From contig OX579636.1 in the NCBI GenBank assembly GCA_951230915.1, positions 34,345,567-34,409,566 of the forward strand: 64,000 nucleotides of DNA. Reading direction: 5' to 3'. This DNA is from Antitrichia curtipendula. Taxonomy: Eukaryota > Streptophyta > Bryopsida > Hypnales > Leucodontaceae. Numbering within the stretch: position 1 is the stretch's first letter; each line of letters opens with the position of its first letter. Under the pieces are notes generated by a model. The model was not told the DNA's origin. It did no database searches and saw only the letters and a program-made list of their open reading frames with translations. The position numbers were made by a program, and so were the translations under genes. Of the stretch, positions 1 through 12,238 are shown one piece after another.

Positions 1-85
1 GAACCAATAGGTACTAAACATTTCAACCTTGAAATATGGACGTCTTGTTTCTATTGTACTGTTGTACAATTTCAAGGAAATAGGA

Positions 86-1168
86 AATTTTGTTAAAATG
101 GCCATATTCCACGTGCCATTTTTAGATTATTTGGTCTAAACTACAAAAGTGTTATCTAGGACTTATATAGATTCAAACATCTAAGACTAATGCAGATTTT
201 AGAAATTAGGGACTGGTATAGATTTCAAACCGCATTGCCTAAACAACGAAAGTACCATCTAAAAATGGTATAGATTTCAAAAATCTAAAAAAAATGTTGA
301 TTTTAAACATCATTTTAGACCGTGTGGTCTAACCCCTAAAGTCCCATTGTCCCCTCGAGGGACAAATTGGAGTTTGGGTAGGTACCTACGGGCTGAAATT
401 ATACTGTAATTTTCTGAAACTTTTTGAGGACGTGCAGTTTTCCGAGAGGTTCATGGGTATATAATTTTTTTTATTGAAATCCGATATCGGATGAAAAAAT
501 TATGGGTTTTTTTCGCTCAAACCAAACTCGAGGGGCAGCCTGGTCAGCCACAATTCCATTGACTGTGGAAGGGGGCAGGGTTTGCACTCTGAACCAGAGA
601 CCGGGGGTGGACAGCGGGTGACAGTCTGGGACATGCAGTTTTTTGAAACTTTTTGAGGACGCCCAAAGAATGGGCTACGAAATCTCATTGCAAAAAAAAA
701 TATTGTATTGTCATTTTTCATAACATAGTTGCATTGCAAGATTTTTTTGGAGGTGTTATAAGCCTCCAAATCGGCTGAAAATTAGTGGACATGTTCCTAA
801 CATGATCTAACATATGTTCAATTTTTAAACTCAAAGTCTGTAGTGCAAAAAATTTCAACAAATGGCAGCCAAAATCATCTGAAATTTCAGGGCAGCACCC
901 AAAAAAACTTTTCCCCGAACTTTGAATGCAATTTCTTCCAATTCGTACGGTCAAACTTGATGAAATTTTTACCACATGATCTTACTCAAGCTAAGTACAA
1001 CATCTTACGGCTAGATTTTTGAAAAAAAAGTTTTTTCCGATTTCTTGGTTGAACACAGCAAAAATGGCAGCTTTCAGTGGTTTCTGGCCAGAAAATGGCC
1101 TTGGGACTTTAGGGGCTAAGCTATGAAAATTGCCAAAGGTGCGGAGTGATTGCCATTTTAACAAAATT
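86..1168. mobile_element. MITE of the GTTAAAATGG-end family, split by a nested TTAA element
   Basis: The left end (about 86-120) reads AATTTTGTTAAAATGGCC and the right end (about 1130-1168) is its imperfect inverted copy, ending GCCATTTTAACAAAATT. Without the nested element at 333-1115 the MITE is about 300 bp. Related shorter copies lie at 30028-30216, 30477-30566 (truncated) and 32576-32736. No coding capacity is seen. Confidence 0.6.
333..1115. mobile_element. TTAA-type inverted-repeat transposon, copy A (target variant CTAA)
   Basis: The left end is CCCCTAAAGTCCCATTGTCC and the right end is the inverse (TTGGGACTTTAGGGG). It is 783 bp with no convincing ORF, so it is non-autonomous. It is flanked on both sides by the direct repeat CTAA (329-332 and 1116-1119), where all other clear copies have TTAA. 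It is inserted inside another MITE. The subterminal sequence, including the ATCGGATGAAAAAATTATGG stretch, is shared with the copy at 19394-19977. Confidence 0.75.
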
Positions 1169-3117
1169 CATCATGGAAGCTTTTAGATGTTAGAAATCAA
1201 ATCTTCATCATGTTTTGGGGGGAAGAATTGCTTGAATTCATTTTCAATAAATGGTGTTGGATTTTTTCTTATAATGATACTTTTGACATTTTTACATAAG
1301 AGTGTTGATTTCCTAATTTTGGATTGTTATGATAGATTGACAATGTTCTACACTATAAGATACAACTATGGAGAAAGTTTTAAAATTTTAAAATTTTAAA
1401 ATATAATTTGTATTTTATATGAATTTATTAAATTTATAATTTTAAAATTCATAATAGTTTCAATTTTTCAATAAACATTAGATATAGGAAACATTTGATA
1501 TGTGCTCATAGCTTTGGAGAATAAATTAAAAAAATTTCATTCATTTATAATTATAAAATGGGAACATGCATAAAGAAGGACTTTGAAGTTTGAAAAGTAA
1601 TCATAGGCCCATCCTTTTAGATTAAGGCTTTTAGCACCTTCTTCCTTAAACATCAATTTTATACAAATGGTCGTTTGACTCATTTCTAAATACTTTGGTA
1701 CCTTTCAAAATAAATATTTTGGAAAATAAATTCTTATTTGTCCTCAAATTTAGACCTTCATATATATCACAATCTCTGGCTCTAGAAATGCGTCACTAAA
1801 AAAAAATTGATCTTATCAAAGAAGTCATTTGTAAACTAGCTAGTGATCAATATAAAACTAAGTAACTTCAAACCAAACAATTCAAACAAATTCATGGTCA
1901 TAAACCTATGTAACTTGCAAAACCAAGCTTTGGAAATACATTCACAGCAAAATGTCATATTAGTTCTCCTTGTGAAAGTAAAGCCCAAACTTGTGCTTTT
2001 TTCCTTTGCAACTAACAAGAAAGTTTAGAATCCTCTTTGTGATTTCTTTGTGAAGTTCCCCCAAATCCTACAAGTAGAAATGCAGGTTGATACATTTCAC
2101 AACACATTGATACATCTTGTACTACAGTTGTTTACCATCAAAATCTTGGGTAGATTTCAATATAAGCAATTGTCCCATATAAATTGCTAAAGGAATCATG
2201 AGATTGGACACATAACAATGTCCTTTGCAAATGAGTGAAGTATTGAATTCTATTTACAAAATTCAAGGATATCTTGAAATATAGAATTAGAGAATTTCAA
2301 AATCTACAAATCTACTTTTTGGAAAAGCTTCAAGAATCTAAAGATTTTAGTAGGATGTATTGGTACTTTGAGCCTCTATTTGCAAGACTCAAGGGACGCA
2401 TTTCAGGTGGAAAATGAATGCAAGATGCTAGATCTATCTCACGAAGTGTGACTAGTAGGACAGAAACAAAAATTCTCTGCAATAAAAGTAAAATCTTGCC
2501 CCCTATTTTGTGTTGTGTCTGGGGTATATCCTTGACCTCTTGTAGTGAATATGGGGGCTCTGATTTGCAAATATGAATTCAAAATTTACCAATTTTTTCA
2601 TGAGTGAAAAATTAAAAAAATTCCTGCGTTTTTCCATGGGGTGAAATTTGTGCGTTTTCACCTTGCAAAATGAATAAGCTAAGACGGAACTGAAATGGGA
2701 TTCGCTCTTTACGCTGACCAAGTGTCTGGGACTCCCAAATCCATGGTGAAAATTTTGGTCTGCACTCCCACTAGAAACGGAGGTTAGAGAGAAAGTTGCA
2801 TGTGGATTCAAATGCTTCCTTCACAATTATCGTGATGACCTAAAGCACCTACAAATTGCATTGTGAGATCCCTGTCATCACATCAGAACCCAACGATAGG
2901 TTACAAGTGTAGCAGGGGAATCGCTGGCAACCAAGTGTTCAAACCAAACGCAAACATCAAAACCTTTCTGTTACTCATCGAATTTAGGGTTTCGAGCACA
3001 CGTACATTCCAACACATTACAAGAGTCAGGGGAGCTACATCGCTCGAAGGACCTGACATCAGGTCTTGTCAGTCGAACTGCTTGCGAAGTGATCAAACCT
3101 ATTTAAGCATGTGTTAC
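1169..3117. other. AT-rich spacer, no supported gene
   Basis: Short ORFs only, none with recognisable domains or splice structure. Nothing else is supported here. Confidence 0.5.
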
Positions 3118-4680
3118 ATGGAACTCTGCTTAGGAAACCTGTACTTCGTAATAAACGCACACCAACAACAATTGCACAGAGAAGGTTGAATCTACAGATT
3201 TTTTTTGAGAGCTTCAATTAAGAACACAAAGTCTGCTGCACATACTCCTGTATTTGATCCTAAAGAGATTTAAATCCCCCATAATACCATCCAAATGGAT
3301 TCTTCATAAACCTAAGCTCCCTATCGACTTGGTGTTGATTACATAGCCTCAACAACAGGTTTAACATCGCCTAATTAAAACTGAACAAGAATGTGCATCT
3401 TGTTCTAGGCCATGAATTTGATTTGAACTTTCAGAGATGAAGGAATTGAAATAAAAGCAGAGATATACTAATAAGGAAGTACTTAGGCACTGGTCATTGA
3501 TATACTATCATTGATCACCTTGTTCAGCTACTTTTGATTCCAACCATCTGAAGCATTCCACCTTCTGTTCAGCATGGCCTCAAGCTAAGCCCAGTGACAG
3601 TGATGTTGAAATAAGGACGAACTACCCCACTGCAATGGGTTCTCCTTGACCTTGAATGAGCACGAGGTCTTCATTGAGGTAGTCAAGAGTGGAAACTGCA
3701 TGAAAATAATACCATTCCCGTCTAGGTTCAAACTTTTCCAAGATAGGAATTTGAATGTAACATATTATCCTCAATCGCTTTGATAACCGCTTTGCAGTTA
3801 GGGGATCAACATTCATGTAAGTTCGACTTCTTATCCAACTAGACTTAAATAAACGATGATGTATGAAACTTTCATAGTCCAACTTCGTCCAAAGATCAAT
3901 TAACTTCCTACTAAGCCTCAACTTGTGAACTACCCATATCTGATCTTCAAATTTATGTGCAAAGGCGGTACATTTGGTGTATGCTAAACGACATACATAC
4001 CATCTAGGAAGCTCATCGTCATCTTCTGGTATGACCTTAAACTCTGCAGTTTCTGAAGCTCGGAAGCATTCTCGGGTCATGAAGAAATCAGAAATCATAC
4101 TGGGATTTGAAATGGGCAAGTAATTGAGGTCGTCCGAAGTTAAACCCATTCCAACACTTTTCAACCATCTGAACAATCTATATGTTTCACCTCGAAGCAT
4201 TGGCTTGAACGTATTCAAAACCAACAAGGCAATCTTGGAATGCGGGGATTGCCACCAATCAATGACCATGAACATGATATTGGGCAAGGTGATGATAAGA
4301 GTAGCGATGAATATGGTCAACTTCACCTTGTACTGACTTCAATTATGGTACTCTGCAACGAAATTCAAGGTGACAAGGAGAAGGATCAAGAATACAGATA
4401 GATCCATTAGTGCCTGATTCGATCAATGAACTAGAACAGACTCGTAGAAATTGGGAAACTCACTACCAAGCTATCCAAAAGAAACCTTGACAGAGATACT
4501 AACTCGTGCATCGACTTAGCAGTCGTGAATGCATCGATCAGTTCTTCGATCTCGGAGAATGTAAAGAGAATGCACTTTAAATTTGAAGCTAGCTAGTGCG
4601 CAGAGTTCCGGGTGCGATCGGGTGTGCTGATCTACAACTTCGGGAAGAGAATGATCTAAAGTTCAAAGGTCTGACAACAA
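3118..4680. repeat. Duplicated block, copy 1 (with pseudogene)
   Basis: From a common left edge (CTCTGCTTAGGAAACtTGTA type), this stretch matches 10062-11620 in the same orientation through the pseudogene and into its 5' side, where both copies keep a GTGATCTACAAC-type stretch. The copies differ by many substitutions and small indels, so the duplication is old. Confidence 0.7.
3622..4407 (-). pseudogene. Unrecognised two-TM membrane protein, copy 1, one nonsense codon
   Basis: Reading from an ATG at 4407, the frame encodes about 261 residues, with one in-frame TGA at codon 23. The related copy at 10.6-11.4 kb has TGG (Trp) at that position. After the stop the frame is open for some 238 codons. 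The N-terminus is a hydrophobic segment (MDLSVFLILLLVTLNF). A second hydrophobic segment (FIATLIITLPNIMFMVIDWW) lies near residues 33-52. The rest is a soluble, Arg/Lys- and Trp-rich region. I do not recognise the family. Translation could restart downstream, but no good internal ATG precedes the second TM segment. The long preserved frame suggests recent inactivation, stop readthrough, or that this allele is functional in a shorter form. Confidence 0.6.
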
Positions 4681-5652
4681 GCCATGGTCGCCAAACCGAA
4701 GGCGCAACACTCATAATTGAACCGAGCGATCGACACGAACGAACAATGGAGGAGCTTTTACTTGTGCCAAATGGCTTTGCAGTACGTGCTCCCGTCCAGA
4801 ATAACCTAAACCGTCCCCTTCCGCCCCGTTTCATCGAAATTTTGGTTATTTATTGTCATTTGCAACTTGGACTCTTGGAGTTGACTATTGACTGTGCATC
4901 CGCGTCTCCAGTTGGACAGTATATTTATCATAAACTAATATTGAGCGGCAGGAAAACGCGTTACCTTCACTAGATTAGAAAGCTACTTGAGTGTTTGGAA
5001 GCTTGAATCGTGCTAGATTTGTGATTATGATATTCCAGTCGGCAGGATCGGTAGGAGCACTAGCAGAGCCCGAGGTCAACAGGAATCGGGAATCCTTATT
5101 CAGCAATATATGGTAGTATCGTCCGACCTCAGGAACCGGCCACCTTGAGAGAAGGCAAGAGAGCACAACAGATACTCTGCATTTGCTACATGTTGAATTT
5201 TCAACAGAACAGGCGAATTCGAGAAGAAACACCGGCATCGTGACTTCGAGGAGCTAGTACATGCAGTATGCCATTCAAAAATCTTCGGGGGATTATCTCC
5301 TCGCCATAGCTATGAATAAAAACTACCATTGCAGCTGAGTAATGTTCATACCGGTGGCCTCCGATCCCGAGAATTGAGGAGCAAGAGACACCGCATGTGC
5401 GTTGTAATCCCGTAGTTTGCTCCATTTGCATTTCCTCCCAGCCATTATTGTAGCCTTGCAATTTAGCCTTGTGCAAAGCGATTGCAGTGGCGAGTAGTTG
5501 CAAGTGTTTGAAAGTGTTGCGATACACTGGAAACATACTATGATTTACAGGGCCATAAACTATGGAGCAAAGCAGTTGTGGGGGACAAATCATTGAAGTT
5601 GCCACTTCAATTTTTATTAGGCTATTCAAGTCATTATCACGATTGAAATTGC
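4681..5652. other. Spacer with a degenerate dispersed-repeat copy
   Basis: The stretch 4985-5115 (ATTCCAGTCGG, then GGTCAACAGGAATC) is a degenerate match to repeats at 20505-20670 and 33112-33390. A 142-codon minus-strand open frame at 5201-5629 has no recognisable domain and is not called as a gene. Confidence 0.45.
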
Positions 5653-5656
5653 TTAA

Positions 5657-6596
5657 CTGTAAAGTCCCAAGGCCATTATTTTTTTTTTTTTTTTTTTGTC
5701 AAAAACGACTCAAAACTGTCAATTCTGCAACGTTCATCCAAGAAAACACATAATTATTTTTTTCTAAGAATCTAACGGTAGTATCTTCTACTTTACTTGT
5801 CTTAGATCATGTGGTAAAAATTTCATAAAGTTTGACCGTAGAGATTGGAAGATATTAGCATTCAAAGTTGGAAAGAATTGTTCTTTCGAACACTAGCTTG
5901 CATTTTTAGATGACTTTGACCACCATTTGTGAAATAAATTTGCACTACAAACTTCAAATTTAAACTTTTTTGTGTTGAAGAATTGATTTGAAAGTCTAGG
6001 AAAAAAATTCAAAAAACACACGCTCGATTTTCATTCTTTAAACAATTGTTAAGTAGAAGTCTGTAGATCCAAGATCGAAAGAAAAATTTAATTGTTAATA
6101 GCTCTACCATGGGATTGAAACATTATAATCCCAATGGTGAGATTGTTTTAGCACGAAAGTTTAACCTTGTCAAACAATTTTTTTTGAAATTGTGAAAATT
6201 ACATTAAAAAAAAAGAATCCTATAAGTTATTTTTTCAAAAAGATGCTCTAATTGCCCCCAAAATGAGTTTAACCATACCTTTCACATGACAAATCCAAAT
6301 GGAATGAATCAAAGCTGTCCATATAGATAAAATTACAATCTATGATAAACTAAATTCTTTAATATTAAATTTTTTTCTAATATGAGGAGTTTTTGCCCGC
6401 CATACCAAAATAAAGGACCTTTTGGGCCATAACTTTTTCTCCTAGGCATTACTTGAAATAAAAATTATATTTTCGGAAAGCTAATGTGTTTTTTTATTTT
6501 TAAAAAAAGTTTAAAAAAATCATGATCAATATTCAGGCTGTAGGAGACTGTTCAAAATTAATTTTGTCCCCCAAGACAACAATGGGACTTTAGGGA
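5657..6596. mobile_element. TTAA-type inverted-repeat transposon, copy B
   Basis: The left end CTGTAAAGTCCCAAGG and right end AATGGGACTTTAGGGA are inverted and flanked by TTAA at 5653-5656 and 6597-6600. The element is 940 bp and non-coding. A run of about 20 T lies near the left end. Confidence 0.7.
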
Positions 6597-6600
6597 TTAA

Positions 6601-7143
6601 TGTAAAATGGAAGTATTTTAGATTGAAGTTGTCTTCCAACAATTGGCATCTAAATTCACATATTCTGTTGATGGATGCAATGCAAGGAGAATCTAAAATT
6701 TCTTTTTGACTTCCAACAAAATTTAACAAAAATTTAGACAATTTAACAACAATGGCCCAAACTATATGCAAATGCTTATTTGAACAATTATAGGTGGACT
6801 TCACTTGCATAAACATTTATACTTGTAAACAATTCCAAACATGTAAAGCAAATGTTGAGTGTTTGTATTAAAAAATCATGAAAGTAGTCTTTACATCTAT
6901 TACTGCTTAAGGACCAAAAGTAGTCCACAATTTCTATATTGTAAAGATGTATTGTAAAAACACATACAATTTAGAAGAATAAATTAATGGTTACTTAAGA
7001 GAAATTGTAAAATATGATTTATAGAATTATATCCATGTGGTTGGCTATTCTATTCTGAGGTGTTTTCATGCTATTAGTATTCCAATGGCTTTCAAACTAG
7101 CATTGTATTTTAGTGCACAATGTGTATGAAGAGAAATTCTTAG
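6601..7143. other. AT-rich spacer
   Basis: No gene, RNA or clear repeat is seen. Confidence 0.5.
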
Positions 7144-7147
7144 TTAA

Positions 7148-8058
7148 CCCCTAAAGTTCTTTGACTATGTTCTCACCAAAAACACTCAAAAACTACCATT
7201 TCTAGTACAAGTACCAAATTTTAGAAAAAATACATTTTTGAACACACGTAACCGTAGGATCTTGTATTGCACTTGTTTGAAAACATGTGGAAAAAAATTC
7301 AAAAAATTCTACAATACAAATTGCAAGATATTAGCATTTGAAGTGACAATTTTCTTTTTTGGCCCAACAAACAATAGGGCAGCTGCACTTCACAAGGTCA
7401 CATTTGTATGAAAAAATGTCCAAAATGGTGGTGCTTCTTTGGATTCATTCTTCAAGGCAAGTTGTCTACTTGTTTGAAATTTTCAGATCATTTGGAATTG
7501 TATAACATATAGGAAATAAATAGTAAATAAAAAGAAGTAGAAAATGATTCAAAATACTAAATTTTTAAGAATTTAGTTATGGAATTGAAAATTTCAATCC
7601 CAATGTTTGTAATGTTGTAATAAACAAACTACATCCTTTTATTTTATTTCATTAAAAAAATATGGAAAATTGAGTAAAATAAAGGACTTCAAAGTTTATT
7701 TTAGAATTGACAGTCCATAACTATCCGCAAACTAAAACTCCTCATAACTTTTGACTTGTTGATCAAAATGGAATGATTCAAAGCTTATTTTATACATAGA
7801 GATCTACAAAACCAATTTCATATTTTTGTTTAATAAATAGATTAAAAATAGATTTCCCCAAGTTGAAAATCAAACTACATATTAGGCCATAATTTTTTAC
7901 TTATATTTCTAAATGTCTTGAATTTTAGTGCACATAAAAGATATTCCTTGTCCACACCTTCTATTAAAGTTTTGGGTCGAAAACATGAAAATCCCTAGTT
8001 ACATGTACTTGCCCAAAATTTCCATGTTGCCAAAAAATATAGCTTGGTCCTTTAGAGA
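7148..8058. mobile_element. TTAA-type inverted-repeat transposon, copy C
   Basis: Ends CCCCTAAAGTTCTTTGACT and GGTCCTTTAGAGA are inverted, with TTAA at 7144-7147 and 8059-8062. It is 911 bp. Its interior (CTCATAACTTTTG, TTGCCAAAAAAT) matches the copy at 23799-24747, so these two form a subfamily. Confidence 0.75.
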
Positions 8059-8256
8059 TTAATTGATAATTTTAGAACAAGTTTTGTAATGAATTTATGA
8101 AATTAAGAACATTTAAATTAACTTATAAAAACTTTAATGTATGCTTAAACTTTTTTTTTTTATGAAAATTTAGAAAAGATTTGCAATGCAAAGATTTAGG
8201 GATTTTTTTAAAACTATTTCAATATAGCCTTGGGCAAGACATTGAATGTGAATTAA

Positions 8257-9182
8257 CCCCTAAAGTACCAAGGCTGTTTTTCCATCAAAAAACACTCAAA
8301 GCTGCCATTTTTAGAGCAAAGAGCCAAAAAACAAATTTAATGTTTTTTTTTTTTGCATATTTAACTGTAGGATCTTGTACTAGACTAGTGTAAGAATGTG
8401 TGGAAGAAATTTCAGAAATTTTGACCATGTAGATTGCAAGATATTTGCATTTAAAGTGAAGGAATCTAATATTTTTGTACCTTGCTCAACTACATTTTTT
8501 TGGCTTTGAACCTTTTTAATTTAAAAATTTTGCTCTAATGATTTTGAATTTCTAATTTTTTATAATAAAAAATTGAGTTGAGAATCTAAAAAATTAAATT
8601 TAAGAAGAAACACTTAGTTTTCAGTCATTAAAAAATTATTAAGTAGAAGTAGGTTCAAGATTGAAGGAAAAATTAAATCATTAATAGCTCTAAGATAGAA
8701 TTGAAATATACTAATCTCAATGGTGAGATTGTTCTAGCAAGAAATCTTGACCTTGTGAAACTTTTTTTTTTAAATTGTTAAAATTGAGTTCAGAAATGAG
8801 TCCTACAAGTTATTTTTTCAAAAAGATGCTCTAACTGCCCAAAAAATAAGATTGACCATAACTTTTACATAACAAATCCGAATGGAATGAATCAAAGCTT
8901 CCCATGTAAATAAAAACAAAATCTATTCGAAAAAAAATTTAAAAATTTTAGTTTAAAGTTATTTTGAGGATTTTTTTCTGCCTGCCGAACTAAGTTTTGG
9001 GGTTTTTGTGCAATAACTTTTGCTCCCGGGCACTGATTGAAATAAAAATTACATTTTCGGAAAGCTAATGTGATTCTCTATTTTCACAAAAAAATTCAGA
9101 AAATCACAAAAAATATTGAGACCGTAGGAGCCTGCCCGAAATCCATTTTGTTCCCCAAGGGGACAATTGAGACTTTAGGAAT
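8257..9182. mobile_element. TTAA-type inverted-repeat transposon, copy D
   Basis: The left end CCCCTAAAGTACCAAGG is flanked by TTAA at 8253-8256. The right end, GAGACTTTAGGAA, is followed by TTAA at 9183-9186. It is 926 bp. It matches the copy at 27273-28197 in reverse orientation over most of its length, including the GTGCAATAACTTTTGCTCC block. Confidence 0.75.
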
Positions 9183-9444
9183 TTAAATCACAAACAAAAG
9201 GAAAAAATGTATATAGGACCAATCTTCTTTCAGTAGATTAATTACACGTGGCCTTATCAAATAACTTTTAGATCAATCATCTAATCATTCAAAAAATCTA
9301 AATACAGGTTTAAAGTGTCATAATAGTTGTTTGGAAAATTTTCATATTTTGATTAAATAAAAAAATTATTAGGAAAAAATTGAAAATTTTGAATTGAAAA
9401 AAAGGTATTATTTTCCTTTGAGTATAGATGAGTGGTTTGGAGGG

Positions 9445-9675
9445 CATGCTAGCATATGAGCATAGAATTTATGAGCCTATGAGCATAGAAGTCCCTATTA
9501 TAGACATCTTCTATGTTATAGGTATCTATCTGATAGACTCTTTTCATGTTATAGTGTATTTAAATTATAGGTTCATAACTTATGTTATAAACACCTTCAA
9601 ATGATTGTAGATATATATTTATGACTAGGTTCAAGGCTCATAGGCTCACGTCTCTGCACTCATGAACTAGCATCA
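9445..9675. mobile_element. Small TIR element of the GCTAGCATATGAG family
   Basis: About 230 bp with ends CATGCTAGCATATGAGC and an imperfect inverse near 9640-9675 (GGCTCACG to CTAGCAT). The interior is built from short TTATAGGTA-type units. Relatives lie at 46513-46748 and 46927-47207. Confidence 0.55.
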
Positions 9676-10061
9676 TTAGTGATTTTTTAGCCTTAGATTA
9701 TGTAAACAAGTATGATATTTTAGTACATTTTATAAACTATAAGAACCCCATGTCTTATGTGACGCTTTATAAATTTTTGTGACGTATTATAGGTGACGTC
9801 TAATAGAACAAACTTGTGTTTTTATGTCAACAATAACGTCCAATGTAATATCTGGACCGCGTTTAAAATTAAAAACGTGTAATTAGATAAATAGGTACTT
9901 TGGTAACACCAAATCCAACCAATAGATAGGACAAGAACTTGATAAAGTATCTTCACAAATTATGATGACTTTCAACTAAGCACAAATAAGCAAGAAACAA
10001 GAATATGAATATATTCATCGTCCAAAAATTGGATGTTGGAGCGCTCTAGGGTTAAATAGAG
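9676..10061. other. Spacer with a partial repeat end
   Basis: 10011-10053 (TATTCATCGTCCAAAAATTGG, then GAGCGCTCTAGGGTTAA) matches the right end of the small element at 25559-25774. No matching left end was found. Confidence 0.45.
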
Positions 10062-11620
10062 CTCTGCTTAGGAAACTTGTATCTCATAATAAACACACAC
10101 CAATAATAGTTACACAACAAAGAAAGTCGAATCTACAAATTTTCTACATAGCTTCCATTAAAAACACAAAGTCTGCACATACTCCAAAAAGCTTTAATCT
10201 TAAAAAAGTTTACATCCCCCATGATATCCATCCAAATGGATTCTTCATAAACCTAAGCTTCTAATCAACCTTGTGTTGATTAAAACAGTTTTTTCCCCTC
10301 ACCGTTTGGAGTATCTCATAATACACTAAAAAGGGGATGTATTTTGTTCTCTTAGGCAATGAAGGATTAATGTCCCTTAATCAACATCAAACTAAAATGT
10401 GCATCTTGTTCTAGGCCATGAATTTGATTTGGAGATGAAAGAATTGAAATACAAGCAAAGATGTATAAGGCAATACTTAGTATATGAGCATCATTGATCT
10501 CCTTGTTGAGCTGCTTTTGAATTCAACAATCTATAGCATTCCATCTTCTATTCAGCATGACCTTCAATTAAGCCCAATGACAATGATGTTGGAATATTTA
10601 AGGATGTTTTATCCCACTGCAAGGGCCCCTCCTTGAGCTTGTATGAATACAAGGTCTTTGTTGAAGTAGTCAAGAGTGGAAGTTGCATGACAATATAACC
10701 ATTCCCGTTTACAATAATTTTTTTTAAGGATAGGCATGTTAGAGTAACAAATTTTTATCAATCGAATTTACAACCGATTTGCTGTTGCGGCATCTACACT
10801 TGTGTGAGTCTCACTTCTTATCCAACTGGGTGTAAACAAACGATGACTAAAGAAATCTTCATAGCTCAAGTTGTCCTAAAGATCCTTTAATTTCCTACTA
10901 AACCTAAACTTGTGAACAAAGATAGTCTCATTTTTATAGTCCATAACAAAGCTAGTACATCTGGTATAGTCTATAAAAAGGGAATTTAGCTTCAAGCATG
11001 TAGTCATCTTTTGGTATGACCTTAAACGATGTAACTATTGAAGCTTTGTCAAGGCATTCTCTAGTCATGAAGAAATCATCTAGGATTTGAAATGGGCAAG
11101 TAGTTGAGATCATAGAAGTTAAACCCATTCCAACACTTTTCAACCACCTAAACATTTGTATGATTCTCTTCTAAGTATTGACTTGAATGTATTCAAAACC
11201 AACAAGGCCATTTTAGAGTTTGGGGATTGCCACCAATCAATGACCATAAATATGATATTAGGCAAGGTGATGATAAGAGTAGCATTGAATATGCCCAACT
11301 TCACCCTGTACTCATTCCAACTATAGTAGGCTGCAACGAACTGCAAGGTGACAAAGAGAAGAATCAAGAATACAGATAGGTCCATTGCACCTAATTCAAT
11401 GAACTATATTAAAGGATGAAACTCATCTAGACTACCTCCAGATAGAACCTTGACACAAGCAAGAGAATTTTATTGACTTTATCACGAGTAAAACAAGCAG
11501 CTCTCTTTGAAGACTATCAATCTGAAAGTAGATTAACTTCAAACGTGCAAGGTTTGCAGCGTGAGACCTTTTGATCTTCAAGTCTGGTGATCTACAACCA
11601 CAAGAAGAGATTTGAAGTCG
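10062..11620. repeat. Duplicated block, copy 2 (with pseudogene)
   Basis: Same-orientation counterpart of 3118-4680. It has gained small insertions, for example near 10300-10360, and has diverged more within the gene than copy 1. Confidence 0.7.
10610..11385 (-). pseudogene. Unrecognised two-TM membrane protein, copy 2, frameshifted
   Basis: It starts at ATG 11385 with MDLSVFLILLFVTLQFVA, keeps the Trp that is a stop in copy 1, and is open for 81 codons through both hydrophobic segments. A one-base deletion near 11155 relative to copy 1 moves the reading frame, and FRWLKSVGMGLTS continues in another frame to about 10952. Below that, matching residues (for example HRLFTPSWIRS) persist between further stops and shifts down to about 10610. 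This copy is clearly dead. Together the two copies show a gene family whose intact member is not in this window. Confidence 0.75.
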
Positions 11621-11970
11621 ATCCAAGATACTACAAGAATCAATTCAACGTCATGTTGGAGGTTACCGAAGTGCCCAGTGGACAAGCTCCGGCTTACAGG
11701 AGAGAAAACTGAACAATCCTAATTACACACTTGCAAGGGTACAGTACAGTACAAGGGCCGCAAATTCTTCAATGACTGACACCAGGTCAAGGCCATTAAT
11801 TCAGATCGAAGCTGCAACACTAACCGAGTGACAGAATCCAAACAAGGAGCTCTACTAAAGCTTAAGGTAGGTACACCCAAATGTGCCACTGACCTTAAAC
11901 CGCCATCTATACTACGTGTACATCTCCAAAATCAGTTCTGTACCTATATGGAAGAAACGCTTTTAGAACC
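11621..11970. other. Spacer upstream of the LINE
   Basis: No gene is seen. This is the pre-insertion flank of the LINE. Confidence 0.5.
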
Positions 11971-11987
11971 AAACTTTGTTCCTTAAT
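11971..11987. repeat. LINE target-site duplication, left copy
   Basis: AAACTTTGTTCCTTAAT, repeated at 19065-19081 with one T/C difference. It marks the LINE's 5' edge. Confidence 0.85.
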
Positions 11988-12238
11988 GAGGATATGTATT
12001 CTTGGCACCATGGAGCGCCTGCGCCGTCGTCGTTACTGGGGTCGAGTGCAGAGTGCGTTAGCGATAAGTGGTGCTTAGCGATTCTTGTTGAACTCAATTA
12101 GAGCCGTAAACAGATTCTCGATCTGTCTTCGCCTTCAGGGCCGCACGCGCGGAACAAAGGACGGCTCTGGTGGAGCCAGAACTTCAGTTTTTTCTTAGGT
12201 TAGGATTAGGGTTTAGTGGTGGCCGGAGCTCTCTGACA

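Noticed and set aside
5201..5629. 142-codon minus-strand frame
   Set aside because: Overlaps degenerate repeat sequence, no recognisable domain, no partner exon.
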